This document shows positions 33,501 through 44,779 of a stretch of DNA of 64,000 nucleotides, piece by piece. Numbering within the stretch: the stretch's first letter is position 1; every line of letters begins with the position of its first letter. The position numbers were made by a program, and so were the translations under genes. Below the pieces are notes generated by a model. That model saw nothing but the letters and a program-made list of their open reading frames with translations, was not told where the DNA came from and did not search any database. This stretch comes from Macrotrachela quadricornifera (taxonomy: Eukaryota; Rotifera; Eurotatoria; Philodinida; Philodinidae). The stretch is taken from the NCBI GenBank assembly GCA_022393335.1, contig JAJEKB010021076.1, positions 393,463-457,462 on the forward strand, written 5' to 3'.

Positions 33501-36500
33501 AAGGAATTTCAACATAATCTTGATATTGGTGTGTGCTGCACGTTTTAATGCTTGATGAATTTTGATTGATTGGCAGAAGCAACGCTAGTTTAAATCGATC
33601 ACAGCTTTGGACAATCCAAAGGTTTTTAAAAATACCATCGCGGCATCGGCAGATTGTCAATCGCAAAGGACATCTGTGGTATTTAGAATCATATTAATGT
33701 GAGTATATAATGACAAAACCTCACCGTCCCATATATGACACACCCGTAGCGAAAGAGTTAATAAATACGTTTTAAGAAGAATGCTTTATTACCAATCGAT
33801 AGGAAATTTTCTCCTTTTTCGAATGGTATGGAATTTTTTTTCACTCGCTTTTTTCAATGAAATTAAGTAAGAAAAATAGAAAAACACTCACAATGAATTT
33901 AGAGTTTTTTTCATGAACTTGTCAAAAATCCTTCTAAATAGGAGTTAATCATAGTAAATTCCGATCTAGAGGGTAGCTTGAAAAAGTTCGTAAATATGTG
34001 AGTAACTGCTGTTTTCCAAAAGGTTTTTAATGAGTACAAAATGAAGCAAAATATCGTTGTCTACTATAGTGTTTTGACATGTTCATGGAAAAATTGCAGA
34101 ATGAATGCCTGGGTGTTTCCCTTTCTTTCTTGTTTCATTTCATTGAAGAACACAAGTGAAAAAGCAAATTCCATACCATCCGAAAGAGAAGAAAATTTTC
34201 TTTTTCAAACGTATTTAGTGAAGAAATATAAAGGTCAAGATATTCTGCTAAGTTTTTATGAAAAAGTTCGAAATGTTTTTGAAGGCATACTTCTTTTTTG
34301 ACATGTTATTGCATTTATAATCATGATATAGATATTAAATTCTATACAATCTGGAATTGCAGAAGAATCTCTATCTTTTGGTAAAAAGCGTTTTGTTTCA
34401 GTCAACTTCTATTAAAGAGAAATATGGATCAAGATTTTGCGACATTAATTTTCCATGGTGCATTAGTATTTAAGTACCTGAATGCCATCACTTAATGAAT
34501 ATAGTCTATATTTTAAACCTGCGAGTTCTCCTGGATAAACAAATTCAGTTAATGAATCTTCAACTAATTTAACATAAAGTTCATTCATATTGAAATTTAT
34601 TGGATCAGCACGTACCAGTGGACTAAATTTAAAAATGTAATTAAAACAAAACCGAAATATTTATTGTTTACTTTTGAAATTGGAAAAGAAGATAAGCTTT
34701 AGGTAATTTATAAAATGAATCTTGTGCATAATAAAGACGATAGTATTCATTCTCCTTTTTTTTTAGAAAATAAAAATAATATTAAATATTTCAATTTGTT
34801 TTTACTTTAATTTTAATTGGTATGTGCGATTGTGTAACACATATCTCTTTTGAAAATAATTGAAAATCTGTTGGAATAAATTCATTTGGTATTGGTAAAT
34901 CTAATTCAGGATTTATTTCACATGTTTCACATTGTGTAATAAATTCTTCTGATAAATATTCTAATTTATATTGTGTGCCATACCATCTTTCCTTTTCTGT
35001 TACAATTGTTTGAAAATCTTTACTTGAAAGAAATATTCTTAACAAAAAGATTATATTCGTTTCAAGAAAAAGATTTTATTCAAAATTTAGTTTTTGTTTT
35101 ACCTCATTCGACTTGGAATTAAATATTCATTAAGAAGTTCATTGATTAAATCTGGACGAAATTCACGCATTTCATATACACCTGAGAAACATTCACTTAA
35201 TGGATAATCCTTAGCAATATCAAAAACATTCAAATTGACAATTTTCTTATTTATAATGAGCCTATTTATATTGTAATAGAGCTAGACTCGATATATTCGA
35301 GGCAAGTGAAAGCTCTCATTGATAACTGCGACGCAGTCATCGTAGTTCATACTGATGCATGGAAGTATAAAAAGAGGCGTCACAAGCACTCTAGCTCATT
35401 TTAACTTTTTACAGTGAGAAAGATACATCACTTTTTTTTCTAAAGAATAATGGTCAATGGCAATGTATACTAAATGATCAATACAAATATCTAACTTTTT
35501 ATTAATTTACTAATTTCTCAAATAATTTACTAAATTTTTAAATAATTTATTGATTTATTAATATTTTATTAATTCGTGAATTTCTTATTAATTTATCAAT
35601 TTATTAATTTGTTATTTATTTAGAAAATGCTGAGATTGATTGGACATTTTCTCTTACAAGTGCGACTTTTTTATCAGTGTTTTGCGTAATTGTGTCACAA
35701 TTTTTCGCAACTACGGGTCACAGTGCGATCGCAGTTACATCGCAACTATGCCGCAGTTTGACCACAGTTGAACACATGGGTCATAGAAACAGCGTTTTGT
35801 ATCAATCACTAGAAGATTTAACTCTACTATTATAAAGATGAAACATGATGTTGTTCGAGCTATATGAAAGAGCATTCCTATAAACCTCATAATTGGCCAA
35901 AACAACACGTTGTTTTGTCCTTATAATAGTGGATAAAATCTTCTCTGATTGATTTGTATGCCTAAATTTCACACACCTTAAAATTGAAATATCTCCCTCT
36001 AGAAAAGTCATAAGCCGCGAACATATTAACTTTGTTAGTTTACCAATGAGAGCTCTGATTTGACTCGAGTATGTTAAGTCTAGCTCAGTTACAATACAAA
36101 TCCTCAATTGTTAGATATAAATCTAAATACCCTCATTCTAGCAGCTAAACTTGATACAAAATCCTTTGGTTGTTCTTTTCCACGAAATTGAAAATGCAGT
36201 TCATTTATATTCTAAAAATGAGAAAATGCAAACATATATATTTTTTCTTCAAATTACTTTTCGTTCATTAAAAATCCATTGTTTTGGTCCTTGTTTACGT
36301 AACATAGCTAAATATTGGTACACACAAAGAATAACTCGTTTCCATTGATCTAATATTGATAAAGTAGAAAAATTTTGAATTAGATTATTCTATATTATTT
36401 ACTTAATCCTTCAATAGTTAATTCAATATTAATATAAAAAAAATTAAATCCCGATTTAGAATTTTTTCCACTTGATGCCAATTGAATAGCAAGACCAAAT

Positions 36501-39500
36501 TTTTTCAAATATGATAATAATGAGCCATTACCTTCATGTCGAATCAAATATGATAGATATGATTCAGGCTGCATCAAATCAATATATTCAACCTCCATAG
36601 ATAAACAAAAAATATTAAATTAATCTATACTTACATTACAATAATAGAATTCCTTGCGATCAGGTATAACCCAATTAATTGATAAACGACGATGTTCTTT
36701 GATAGGAACATAGTAACAAATTGTCTTTAGAAGAAAAAAAAATAAGAATAAAAAGTTTAAAAAGAAAAAAAAATCTGTTTGAAACTTTTAGTTTTGTTTC
36801 ACTGTATGGATCAGAAGGATATTTTGCGTGTATTAACTTTTTATTTTGTACATCTTTAAAACTTTTAACAACAATTGATTGAAGTTCATCAAGTGATTCT
36901 AAAAATCAAATTTATTTTTTTGTTTTAAGAGTTGAAGACATACGATTGCCAAGTACAGCTAAACTCATTCGATTTGATGAGTATTCAGCCTGATAAAAAT
37001 CTAAAAGTACTTGTCGAATATCGATTCCCAGTTGTTTTGGTATTGTCCTTAACGATTCTGTATTACCAATAGAAAATCGTGAGTACGGATGTTCGGGATC
37101 CGACGTAGATTTTTTTAATTGAAAAATACGCCATATATCTTGAAAAAGATATCCTTCATATTCAGAATTAATTGCTTCTAATTCTCGATCAACTGATGAC
37201 GTATCAAAAAGTGGTGAAATGAAAAATTGAGCAAAACTAATATTAACAAAAAAGATTCATTATAAAGCAGAATATATATATATAATGAAACTGACATATC
37301 AAGTGCATCTGGTAATACACTTGGATTAATATCAAAATAATAATTGGTATGATGCTCATCTGTATATGCATTTGAATAACCACCATTTCCTTTTATAAAT
37401 TTTGAATATTCATTTTCAACTGGATACTGAAATGTTTTATAAAATAGTTTCGATTATTAGCTATTCATCAAATTTTTATAGAGGAGGTTGATGAAGCCAC
37501 CATCTATCAGTTTTGTGATAGAAATAGTAGTATTTGCATTCTTAAAAGGTCTCTAAGACAAAAGATTTCTAGATATCACTAGTTAAACGGTGTTTGATTA
37601 AGACCCCCCTTTCCTCAGAAACAATTTCCAACTTAGAATTGATCTTTCGAGCTGAAACTTTCAGGAATAAATGATCCTGAAAAGATATGTCTCTGATAAA
37701 AATTTCAGTCCGATTGGTCATACTGGGGTGGAGCTTCATCTCAATCATAAGTCATTTTTGGTCTTTAGGAGAATCGATATAACTTGGCCATAACACAAGA
37801 TATCGAGATCGAATTGGTTTCAAATTAAAGCTAATCTCAATACCTAACTTTTGTCCAACCAGAATTTTTATATTCAATGTTATTGATTTTTTTAAGGCTA
37901 TTTTACTGGAAGGGTCTAAAAATCAACAAAAAAAATGGGAGTTTAATGACAGTAAATTCCACTTTTCTCAGCTCAGGAATCGACTTTAACAAAACTGGTC
38001 GGACAAAAGTTTCTTCTCGCTGAGATTTTTAAAACAAAAAAAATATTGGCTATAGCTCAAATTGGGAAGGAGTTATTTCAGTTTTCCTGATTAAAAACCA
38101 TGTTTTGAGAAAAAAAAAGAAGTTTTATTAGATTCAGTACGCGAGCGTCATCTGTTATACTAGTTGATATAGAAATGTTATATTCAATGTTCACGCGAGC
38201 GACGACTCAGTTTTTCCAAAAAATCATATATATTCTGATGGAGGAAGCTTCGGCCTATCTTTCTATGATAAAAACTCAACTTCAATTTTTTTCTGAAAAA
38301 TAGACTTTTCTGAGGAGGGATCTGTCGCTGCCGCGCTGTGATGGACGTCTCTGGATCCTACGTCAAATCTACGCCTTAAGAAGAGTTATATGTTTTTACG
38401 TTTTTCGATGTATTTCTTTTGTGACTTCGGTTCTTGTAGAAAAATTCCTAGGACCATCTTGATTAGCAAACATACACACACTTTAGTCTATACGGCCATA
38501 TATTGTGTTCTTCAGATTTTCTACGTCAAACATTTATTTTAAATCAATTCATTTCATCAATGTTTTATCTGTCGTTAACTCGATCATTGGTTACGCAATT
38601 GCCATTGAAAGTGTTAGGGGTGGGTTTCAATAGCACTGCCATCATATATCAACAAAGTATATCTTCTTTTCTTCGCGTTATTTTTGTTAGTGTCAGTAAT
38701 GTACCTACACATACTTTTATCGATAACGATTCCACGATAACCACCATTATATCCGCTTTTCTCTCTCGTATCTATTATGAGCTTCATTGATCTACATTAT
38801 CTACTAGTTCTATTGCAAACGACAACCAATTGATAATTAGTACGTCGCCTCTCATTCAAAGTACATATTGTTAACCCACCTACTAAGAAGAATGGCTCAT
38901 TCAATACTAGAACTTCATTGTACGAGTATTTGAAGCCATTGATACTCGATGTGATGTTAAATCCATTGCTTATCATGCTCAAACTGAATGAGCTAATGCT
39001 ATGCTAGTCAACTCTTTCGCTCCATATGTGAATTAACCAAAATCTGACAGGAGTTTATTTCTATTACTTTGCACATTTACATATACTACAGTACAACACA
39101 AATCAATTAATAAAGCTCCTATTCACATTTTCCTTCGGTCTTCAAACTGTTTTACCATTTTACGTACTGAAACCAATAATAACTTTGTCTTTGCCACATG
39201 ATTATTATATACAACTGATTTGATTTCTTCGAAAACCGATATCTACTGTTTTATTTAATACACAACGATAGTAAGATCGATACAAACACCGATATAATAT
39301 TAGTTCTCAAGATCAATAACTCGAAATTGGCCTATCTGTTCTACTGAAACACATATCTCTGAATCTGCACAAATTCTTACCAAAATATAATGACCATTTA
39401 GTCGTTATGCAATAAAATGGTGGTTTCAGTTATAAGATTACAAATCAAACATCTAACCATGAAGATATAGTATACATCTCTCGTCTATTAGTATTATAAA

Positions 39501-40693
39501 ATTGAAGACTATGTATGTATAACATTTTTTATATAATCAATTTTTCGCATCATGCTAGTACGTTTTTTCGTCATTACAAAATTTGTTTTCATTATTTGGT
39601 ACTCATCGTCACATGTTGTAGACGCAACCTGCTTTGTTTTTATTTCTTCTCATTTCAGCTTACATAGCATACTTTACTCTTTCTTTCGTTCTCCTTTGCT
39701 TTTATTCTTTTTTTTCATTTGCTTTCACACTTTCTTATCTTCGTTTTGTAAGACCTAATCAGACCTTACATCACATGCAGTATTTATTGGATATAATTTT
39801 TATTACTATTATTTCGTAGTATGATTAGCAGGACACTTCACTATGAGACCGTGGAGTTGTGTCACGCACCGTAATCACGGATAATGTAAAATTTGAGTAT
39901 GCTCCCATCTTTTTCTTTAGTATTCTGCCTTCCGTTGTATTTTCTCTATGGCATCTTTTTCTTTGTTAATGAATTTTTCTTTTATAAATATATTTCACGC
40001 ATACATATGAGAAAGTCAGTAAAATAAATAGATAAACTATAGGTGTTTTATGTATCGTTATTACATTATCAAACAAAGAAAGATATCTCTTGTATCAATA
40101 CACAATTATATCTAATGTAACAGCTAAACAGACACAGAGCGGAGGACTAATCTTTATGAGTCAATGGGGCCGACTCACTACGTGGCAAACTTCACGAAAT
40201 ACAGAAAAAAGCATGCCTCCAAGCATCTCAGATGTATACTCAAGTCGAGCACATTTCGCATCGAGAAATTGTATTCGTTTCAAAATGACCTTCATATTAA
40301 GATATAGAAAAAAATTCTTGCAGTCATAGGCAGAACACGATTAAGTCACCAAAATATTTAAAAGAGAAGCTACAGTTTACAAAAGTATTTTATTCTATGG
40401 GTTCACTATTATAAACAAAGACTTACTTTCGAACTACCCATAAAAAGCATGTGTTCAAGAAAATGAGCAATACCAGCAGCATCTTTTGGATCAGCTAAAC
40501 TACCAATGGTCACATCAAGAGCAGCAGCAGCTTTATCAATACTAGGATGACTTATAAGTACAACAAGCATCTCATTCGAAAGTTCTAGACCACGATAGTT
40601 CCATGAATCACTATGACTTTTTTTAATGATATCAATAATACGAATGATTGTTGAATCCGATGGTGAAGGTTGTGTCTGGGATTCCATGGCCAT
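30558..40693 (-). CDS. IDE: Insulin-degrading enzyme (insulysin), M16A zinc metallopeptidase
   Basis: Degrades short amyloid-prone peptides such as insulin inside a closed chamber. Twenty exons by eye, minus strand: 40693-40427, 37426-37296, 37236-36944, 36898-36786, 36724-36635, 36592-36403, 36349-36258, 36211-36131, 35245-35103, 35037-34806, 34754-34672, 34622-34478, 32732-32622, 32571-32451, 32395-32304, 32255-32144, 31719-31427, 31174-31027, 30975-30719, 30662-30558. They sum to 3099 nt, one open frame of 1032 residues (human about 1019). The inverted zinc motif HFLEH is at 77-81, and the third ligand Glu fits residue 158 (ELEAINSEYE), 77 residues after the second His as in human. RTKEQLGY in exon 17 supplies the C-terminal-half Arg and Tyr. 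The protein ends YKL. Most introns are 46-60 nt; introns 1, 8, 12, 16 and 17 are swollen by mobile DNA. The exon 8/9 junction is the least certain. Confidence 0.92.
31211..31394. mobile_element. Short MITE in IDE intron 17
   Basis: 184 bp with termini GGTGTAAGCCG and, inverted, GGTGTAAGCCGTAT. It has no coding capacity. It occupies most of intron 17, whose remaining sequence is of ordinary length. No target duplication is obvious. Confidence 0.65.
31764..32125. mobile_element. hAT-type MITE in IDE intron 16
   Basis: 362 bp. Termini CAGTGGCGGAGCCAGG and, inverted, TAGCGACGGAGCCAGG. Flanking 8-mers AAATATAT (31756-31763) and AAATATAG (32126-32133) match at 7 of 8, the 8-bp duplication expected of hAT transposases. 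Removing the element restores an intron of about 63 nt between exons 16 and 17. Confidence 0.8.
32766..34468. mobile_element. Foldback structure filling IDE intron 12
   Basis: Inverted arms 32766-32947 and about 34287-34468 share long near-identical blocks (GGAAAATTAATGTCNCAAAA; ATTCTATACAATCTG; ATTTATAATCATGAT). The outer ends lie about 10 nt from the exon-12 donor and 35 nt from the exon-13 acceptor, so the insertion took over a small intron. A second palindrome (33772-34290) is nested inside. A plus-strand open frame at 34041-34301 is not supported as a gene. Confidence 0.65.
33772..34290. mobile_element. Palindromic MITE nested in IDE intron 12
   Basis: Arms of about 130 nt (33772-33900 against 34090-34290) share GAAAATTTTCTYCTTTTTCG and ATGGTATGGAATTT-type blocks as reverse complements. 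Central part TAGGAGTTAATCATAGTAAA is single copy. Non-coding. Confidence 0.55.
35264..36107. mobile_element. Palindromic element between IDE exons 8 and 9
   Basis: Termini share TTGTAATAGAGCTAGACTCG at the left and, inverted, TTGTAACTGAGCTAGACTTA at the right, followed by a common AGCTCTCATTG. The middle includes a ~130-nt low-complexity run of TTTATTAAT-type sequence (35490-35620). It separates two IDE coding pieces that are contiguous in homologues. Splicing from AGG|GTATTT (36130) to AAATAAG| (35246) would remove it in frame. Confidence 0.65.
37427..40426. other. IDE intron 1 (3 kb)
   Basis: The donor is AAA|GTAAGT and the acceptor ATTTCAG|TATCC; the junction falls between ...MGSSK and YPVENEY, contiguous in homologues. 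The intron holds a decayed Gypsy retrotransposon (about 38500-39520). The 37440-38490 part shows long A/T runs without genes. 39530-40400 has hydrophobic short frames and the inverted word TGTAAGACCTAATCAGACCT, but nothing identifiable. Confidence 0.7.
38500..39520 (+). pseudogene. Decayed Ty3/Gypsy-type retrotransposon pol fragment in IDE intron 1
   Basis: On the plus strand an aspartic-protease-like segment occurs near 38700-38770 (FIDNDST flanked by hydrophobics). About 130 nt later, in the same frame, is the end of an integrase core: a YHAQTE motif near 38960, then after a stop the FTYTTVQHKS..P stretch near 39080-39120. A degenerate GPF/RLK-like integrase tail lies near 39370-39520. Reverse transcriptase and RNase H are absent, so a large deletion joined protease to integrase. 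Many stops; inactive. LTRs were not identified. Confidence 0.5.
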
Positions 40694-42069
40694 GAAATAG
40701 AAGGTGTAACTGCAAAATTACAACACTCTATTGTTTGATGCATGCAGAACAGAAAAAAAATCTATTGGTGTAACATACCACCAATATTTAGTAAACATAG
40801 AATATTAGATATAGATGCCATATGAGAACGCGAAGATTTTATTGAAAAATAATAATTATACAACGTAGTAAATTGGACTAATTTTTAAAACTAAATTTTT
40901 AAATGGTTTACTGTCAAACTACTATCTACGCATAAAGTGCTAAAAATAAGTTAGTAATAAAGTTCTAGATATTTTTTACGTTCCAAAAACAAGTCAGAAT
41001 GTACAAAAATGCAATACTGTTCTTCTCAATAAAATTGACGTTCTGTCCAAACAACAGACGATAGAGATCTGCGGTTTGCATAGCTTTTTCAGAAAAACAT
41101 TTGGGCTATCTAACTGATCTCTGAACAAGCAATTTATACTACACTGTAGACTAGAAAATAAGTTATAGAATTTTTTGAAGGATACTCTAGAAATGCCTAT
41201 ATGAATTCGACCAACATTTTCCAAGTATTTGACAATTACTAGCGATTTTCAAATTTGCAGTTTTTTTCTGGGGAATAAATTTGAATTCATATATTTGCGA
41301 AAATCAACTAGCGAATAATAATATTTAAAAATCGCTTGGATGTACCAAAGCATTTCTAGAATTTCAAAAAAATTATAGTGTACGGTATATGAGAATGATG
41401 AAGTAAGATATGCTACTTGGCTGACCAGTTGTACCTTTACAAGATGCCATCCCTTTAGTTTTTATATAGAATTGATCCCGAGATTCTGCCCTTTCGAAAG
41501 GTGAAAACCACAACTCTCTAGTTCTTTCCCATCAAAAGTTATTCGAAAATGGCAACCTATCTTTTATTTCCGAACCGATAATATCTCGAAAACATAGAAA
41601 AACATTCAATGAATACTGATGGTGAATAATCTTTTGATATGAAATCAGCAAATCCGCCAATGAAGGTTGTATCATGGATAATGGGCCGAACATTTATGAT
41701 GCAATTGTACAGTTTATGAGCCATCTTGAGATGACTAGTGTTGATATTAAGCGAACATCCAGCACTAGTTCTGATATTGCAGTGGCTGTTCGGTTGACAT
41801 CTCGTCACAAAATACCCGTAGTAGTACACTTGGATAGAGCATATCATAGTGAAGTTTCTTGATGGTACTACATGTGAAGTCGATATGTTAGCAGACTCAC
41901 AAGGCTTCAAGTCTTCTCTTTGACACGAATATGAAGGCATTAGTTGGTTTCTTATATAGCTGTTTATTTATCTAAACATTGCCAATGGAAAATTAAAAGT
42001 GGATATTTAGTTTCATTTTTTGATTGTTGTATGCATGATCGAGTAAATATTACTTCGAATATTTAAGCA
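40694..42069. other. No confident gene; 5' flank of IDE
   Basis: The IDE start is taken as the ATG at 40693; a second ATG two codons later is an alternative. Open frames at 41557-41940 (minus, 127 codons) and 41674-41862 (plus) overlap each other. Neither has a recognisable domain, and they may reflect one old repeat-derived coding piece. Confidence 0.35.
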
Positions 42070-42392
42070 GAGTCAGGCTTCCTAATTCTGCCGGAAAAAC
42101 AAACATCGTACGTATTTCGTTCACAACTCGAGTTGTATACATTGTAGAAAATTATTTTTTTCGTTCCAGAATGGAGCAAACATTTCTCTATCGATTAATA
42201 TAAAGTTTATTTAGAAAATAATNNNNNNNNNNATTAATTAATTATTTTCTAAATAAATTTTATATCAATCGATAGAGAAATGTTTGCTCTATTCTGGAAA
42301 GAAAAAAATATTTTTCTACAATGTATACAACTCGAGTTGTGAACGGAATACGACCGATGTTTTTTTTCCGACAGAATTAGAAAGCCTGACTC
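42070..42392. mobile_element. Palindromic MITE, family T2 copy 1, interrupted by the assembly gap
   Basis: Ends GAGTCAGGCTTCCTAATTCT and, inverted, GAGTCAGGCTTTCTAATTCT. The two arms (42070-42222 and 42233-42392) are reverse complements throughout, joined at TTTAGAAAATAAT. The gap of Ns sits exactly at the apex. A longer relative is at 51365-52597, so the missing loop may be much more than ten bases. TA follows the right end. Confidence 0.8.
42223..42232. other. Assembly gap (10 N)
   Basis: Ten N at the tip of a perfect hairpin; a round placeholder length, so true size is unknown. Confidence 0.98.
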
Positions 42393-42405
42393 TATAAGGG
42401 GAATA

Positions 42406-44479
42406 CAGTAAAATCTCCCATAGTGGGCACCCCTCTATAATGGACAGTTTGTAGTCCGACGGAACAATTTTTGCTGGAGTTGAACCTCTGCATAATGGAT
42501 ACCTCTCTAAAGTGGACACTTATCTAAATTAACAGAACATTCTATGATGATTACAATCAAATATAGCGGGTTGACTTTTGATTACCAATTTGACGTAAAA
42601 GATATGGAGGAAGTCGTCCGTCTTGTTGTGAATCGACGAAAAATAAAGATAAAAAGAACGATTGTAATATCGTACCATTTTTGAATTACAACAAGAAAAA
42701 TAGAGCATCATGTTAAATTGAAAATCGTTAACTTTGGAAAAAAAAGATTGAATGAATTAAAGACAGTCAAAATGGTTATGGTTTATCAGTACGAGAATTA
42801 GCTGACAAGTACGGTGTATCAAAAAATAGTGCTGCCAACATTCTCCATCGTCGTGAAGAATTTTTATCTGATTATACCTCCAACTGCAATAAAGGAATCA
42901 AACGCAAACGCAAAGACGACAATGGACAAACGATCGATGAAATTGTCTTCGAATGGTTTACTTTACAACGTGCAAAACAAATTCCTATTGACGGACCAAC
43001 ATTACAAGAAAAAGCAAAACAAGTCGCCGAACATTTAGGATATTCATCAGATACATTTAAAGCTTCAAATGGTTGGTTGGAAAAATTTCGTATTCGTCAC
43101 GGTATCTCATTTCGAACAATTTCTGGTGGAAACGCTTTATTAATGCCGATGAAACTGCATTATTTTATCGTGCAGTACCTGATTGTTCATTAGTTCTATC
43201 AAAAGAAGAATGTAAAGGTGATAAGAAAAGCAAAGAAAGGCTTACTATTTTGCTTTGGTCAAACTGGTGTGGAACCGAACAAATGAAGCCAGTTGTAATC
43301 GGTAAGAACTTATTCATTGATTAATCGTAAAATCATATAATTTTTTGTATTATTTCAGGCAAAAGCCGAATTCCTCAATGCTCTAAGAGCATTAGTACAC
43401 CTAAACTATCGGTCACTTGGCTTCCAAATCGCACCGCGTGGATGGCCTCCAGCATTTTTAGCGACTGGCTTACTACCATTAATACTCAAATGAAAAAAAA
43501 ATAATCACAAGATTCTTTTATTCCTCGACAATGCTCCTTGCCACGTAATCAATAAAGACTTATCGAATATCAAGCTTATCTTTTTTCCTCCAAATACTAC
43601 TTCAAGATGTCAACCGTTGGATCAAGGTGTTATTAAGTCGTTTAAATGCTATTATCGTCAAAAACTAGTTAGACATATTATTGCTCAATGTACTACTGCT
43701 CGAACTGCTGCTGAAATATCCATCTCTGCATTAGATGCAGTTAAATGGATCGATTCATCATGGAAAAATGTAACCGAAATTACAATTCAAAATGGATTTC
43801 GTGCTGCTGATTTCGCTCATTCTTCATCAACATCTACCACTGAAGCTGACATGCACTCAAACAATATTGATGATTGTGTACAACAACTCAATTCTTTATT
43901 AGCTCATGTTCAAATTGGTGATCAACATTTAACAGCTATAGAATTTATCGACATTGATGAATGTATTCCTGCTTTTAATGAATGGAATGACGACGAGCAT
44001 CTACAAGATTTGGTCCAAGTTTCTCAAGAAGAAGACAACGAAGAAGAAATATTTGTGGTAGAAAAACTACCTAATTTTTCTGAAGTATTGGAAATGATGA
44101 GAAAACTTCATCTTTTTGCATCTACTGAACAACCTCAACTGCATAGTCTTATATCTGATCTGGAATCACAATTAACTGACATTTATCTTGACTCAAAAGC
44201 AGCTAAACAAAGTTCTATCAAAGATTATTTTATGAGTAGTTAATATTTTTTTTTGTTATTATTAATTTTTTTTGTGTGAATAATAGATAGATGAAAGAGA
44301 AATAAAATTGTGATCTAGTTAGTTATCTTACTCATTGAAACTTCAGATGCCTAAAAGTAGATTTATTGCTTTGAAAAAAGTTTTTATTTTCTGTAAAAAG
44401 CTTAACCTTTCTAAAATGGACACCTCTATATAGTGGACACTTTTGAAAAGTCCGGAAGGTGTCCACTATAGAGTAGACC
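42406..44479. mobile_element. Tigger/pogo-type Tc1-mariner DNA transposon, inactive
   Basis: The left terminus CAGTAAAATCTCCCATAGTG follows TA. The right end, read inverted, contains CTATAGTGGACACC followed later by CACTATATAGAGGTGTCC, matching left-end GTGGGCACCCCTCTATAATG. The terminal repeats thus carry two or three copies of a GTGGACACCTCT-like word. The element encloses a broken transposase (42745-44243). The right edge abuts the foldback element at 44476, so its exact end is uncertain by a few bases. Confidence 0.75.
42745..44243 (+). pseudogene. Tigger/pogo transposase with two frame breaks and an apparent intron
   Basis: Order of parts: helix-turn-helix (VRELADKYGVSKNSAANIL, about 42785-42845), a CENP-B-like DNA-binding region ending in ASNGWLEKFRIRHGISF (about 43110), then the DDE_1 catalytic domain: NADETALFYR (about 43140), FLDNAPCH (about 43533) and PPNTTSRCQPLDQG (about 43590-43628), followed by a 200-residue acidic tail. 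Break 1 lies near 43120, where a frame change and apparent deletion remove residues before NADET. Break 2 is in an A-run near 43493-43501. Between these, GTAATCG|GTAAGAAC to TATTTCAG|GCAAAAGC (about 43302-43359) looks like a genuine ~58-nt intron that keeps frame. The copy is dead. Confidence 0.8.
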
Positions 44480-44519
44480 TAGGACAGTTCACAGTTCTAA
44501 ATATAGAGGAACTGGTCAA

Positions 44520-44779
44520 AAGAACTGGGTACACAGTTCTTTCGAAAGGAACTGATATGTACCTACCAGTTCTCTGAAAGGAACTGATATGCACCTACCA
44601 GTTCTTTGAAAGGAACTGATGTATACCTGCCAGTTCTTTGAAAAGAAGTGATCTGCACCTGCCAGTTCTTTGAAAGGAACTGATCTGCATCTGCCAGTTC
44701 TTTGAACGGAACTGATATGTACGTACCAGTTCTTTGAAAAGAACTGATCTGCACCTGTCAGTTCTTTGAAAAGAGCTGA
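44520..44779. repeat. 32-bp tandem array, left arm (inverted partner 46933-47160)
   Basis: About eight units, each a 20-nt near-palindrome CAGTTCTTTGAAAGGAACTG followed by 12 nt resembling ATCTGCACCTGC. The array recurs in reverse orientation at 46933-47160 with the units in matching order. Apparent Ser-Phe-Gln-Arg-Thr-Gly repeat proteins through both arrays are artefacts of the repeat. Confidence 0.85.

Noticed and set aside
36350..36402. A 13-nt intron (GTAAATAATATAG) after IDE exon 6
   Set aside because: Too short to splice and leaves a stop. The 53-nt intron 36402-36350 keeps frame and matches the homologue's length.
44520..44779. CRISPR-like array of palindromic 20-mers with 12-nt spacers
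   Set aside because: The spacers are themselves repeated, the array is mirrored at 46933-47160 inside a transposon, and the genome is eukaryotic. It is a tandem array in terminal inverted repeats.
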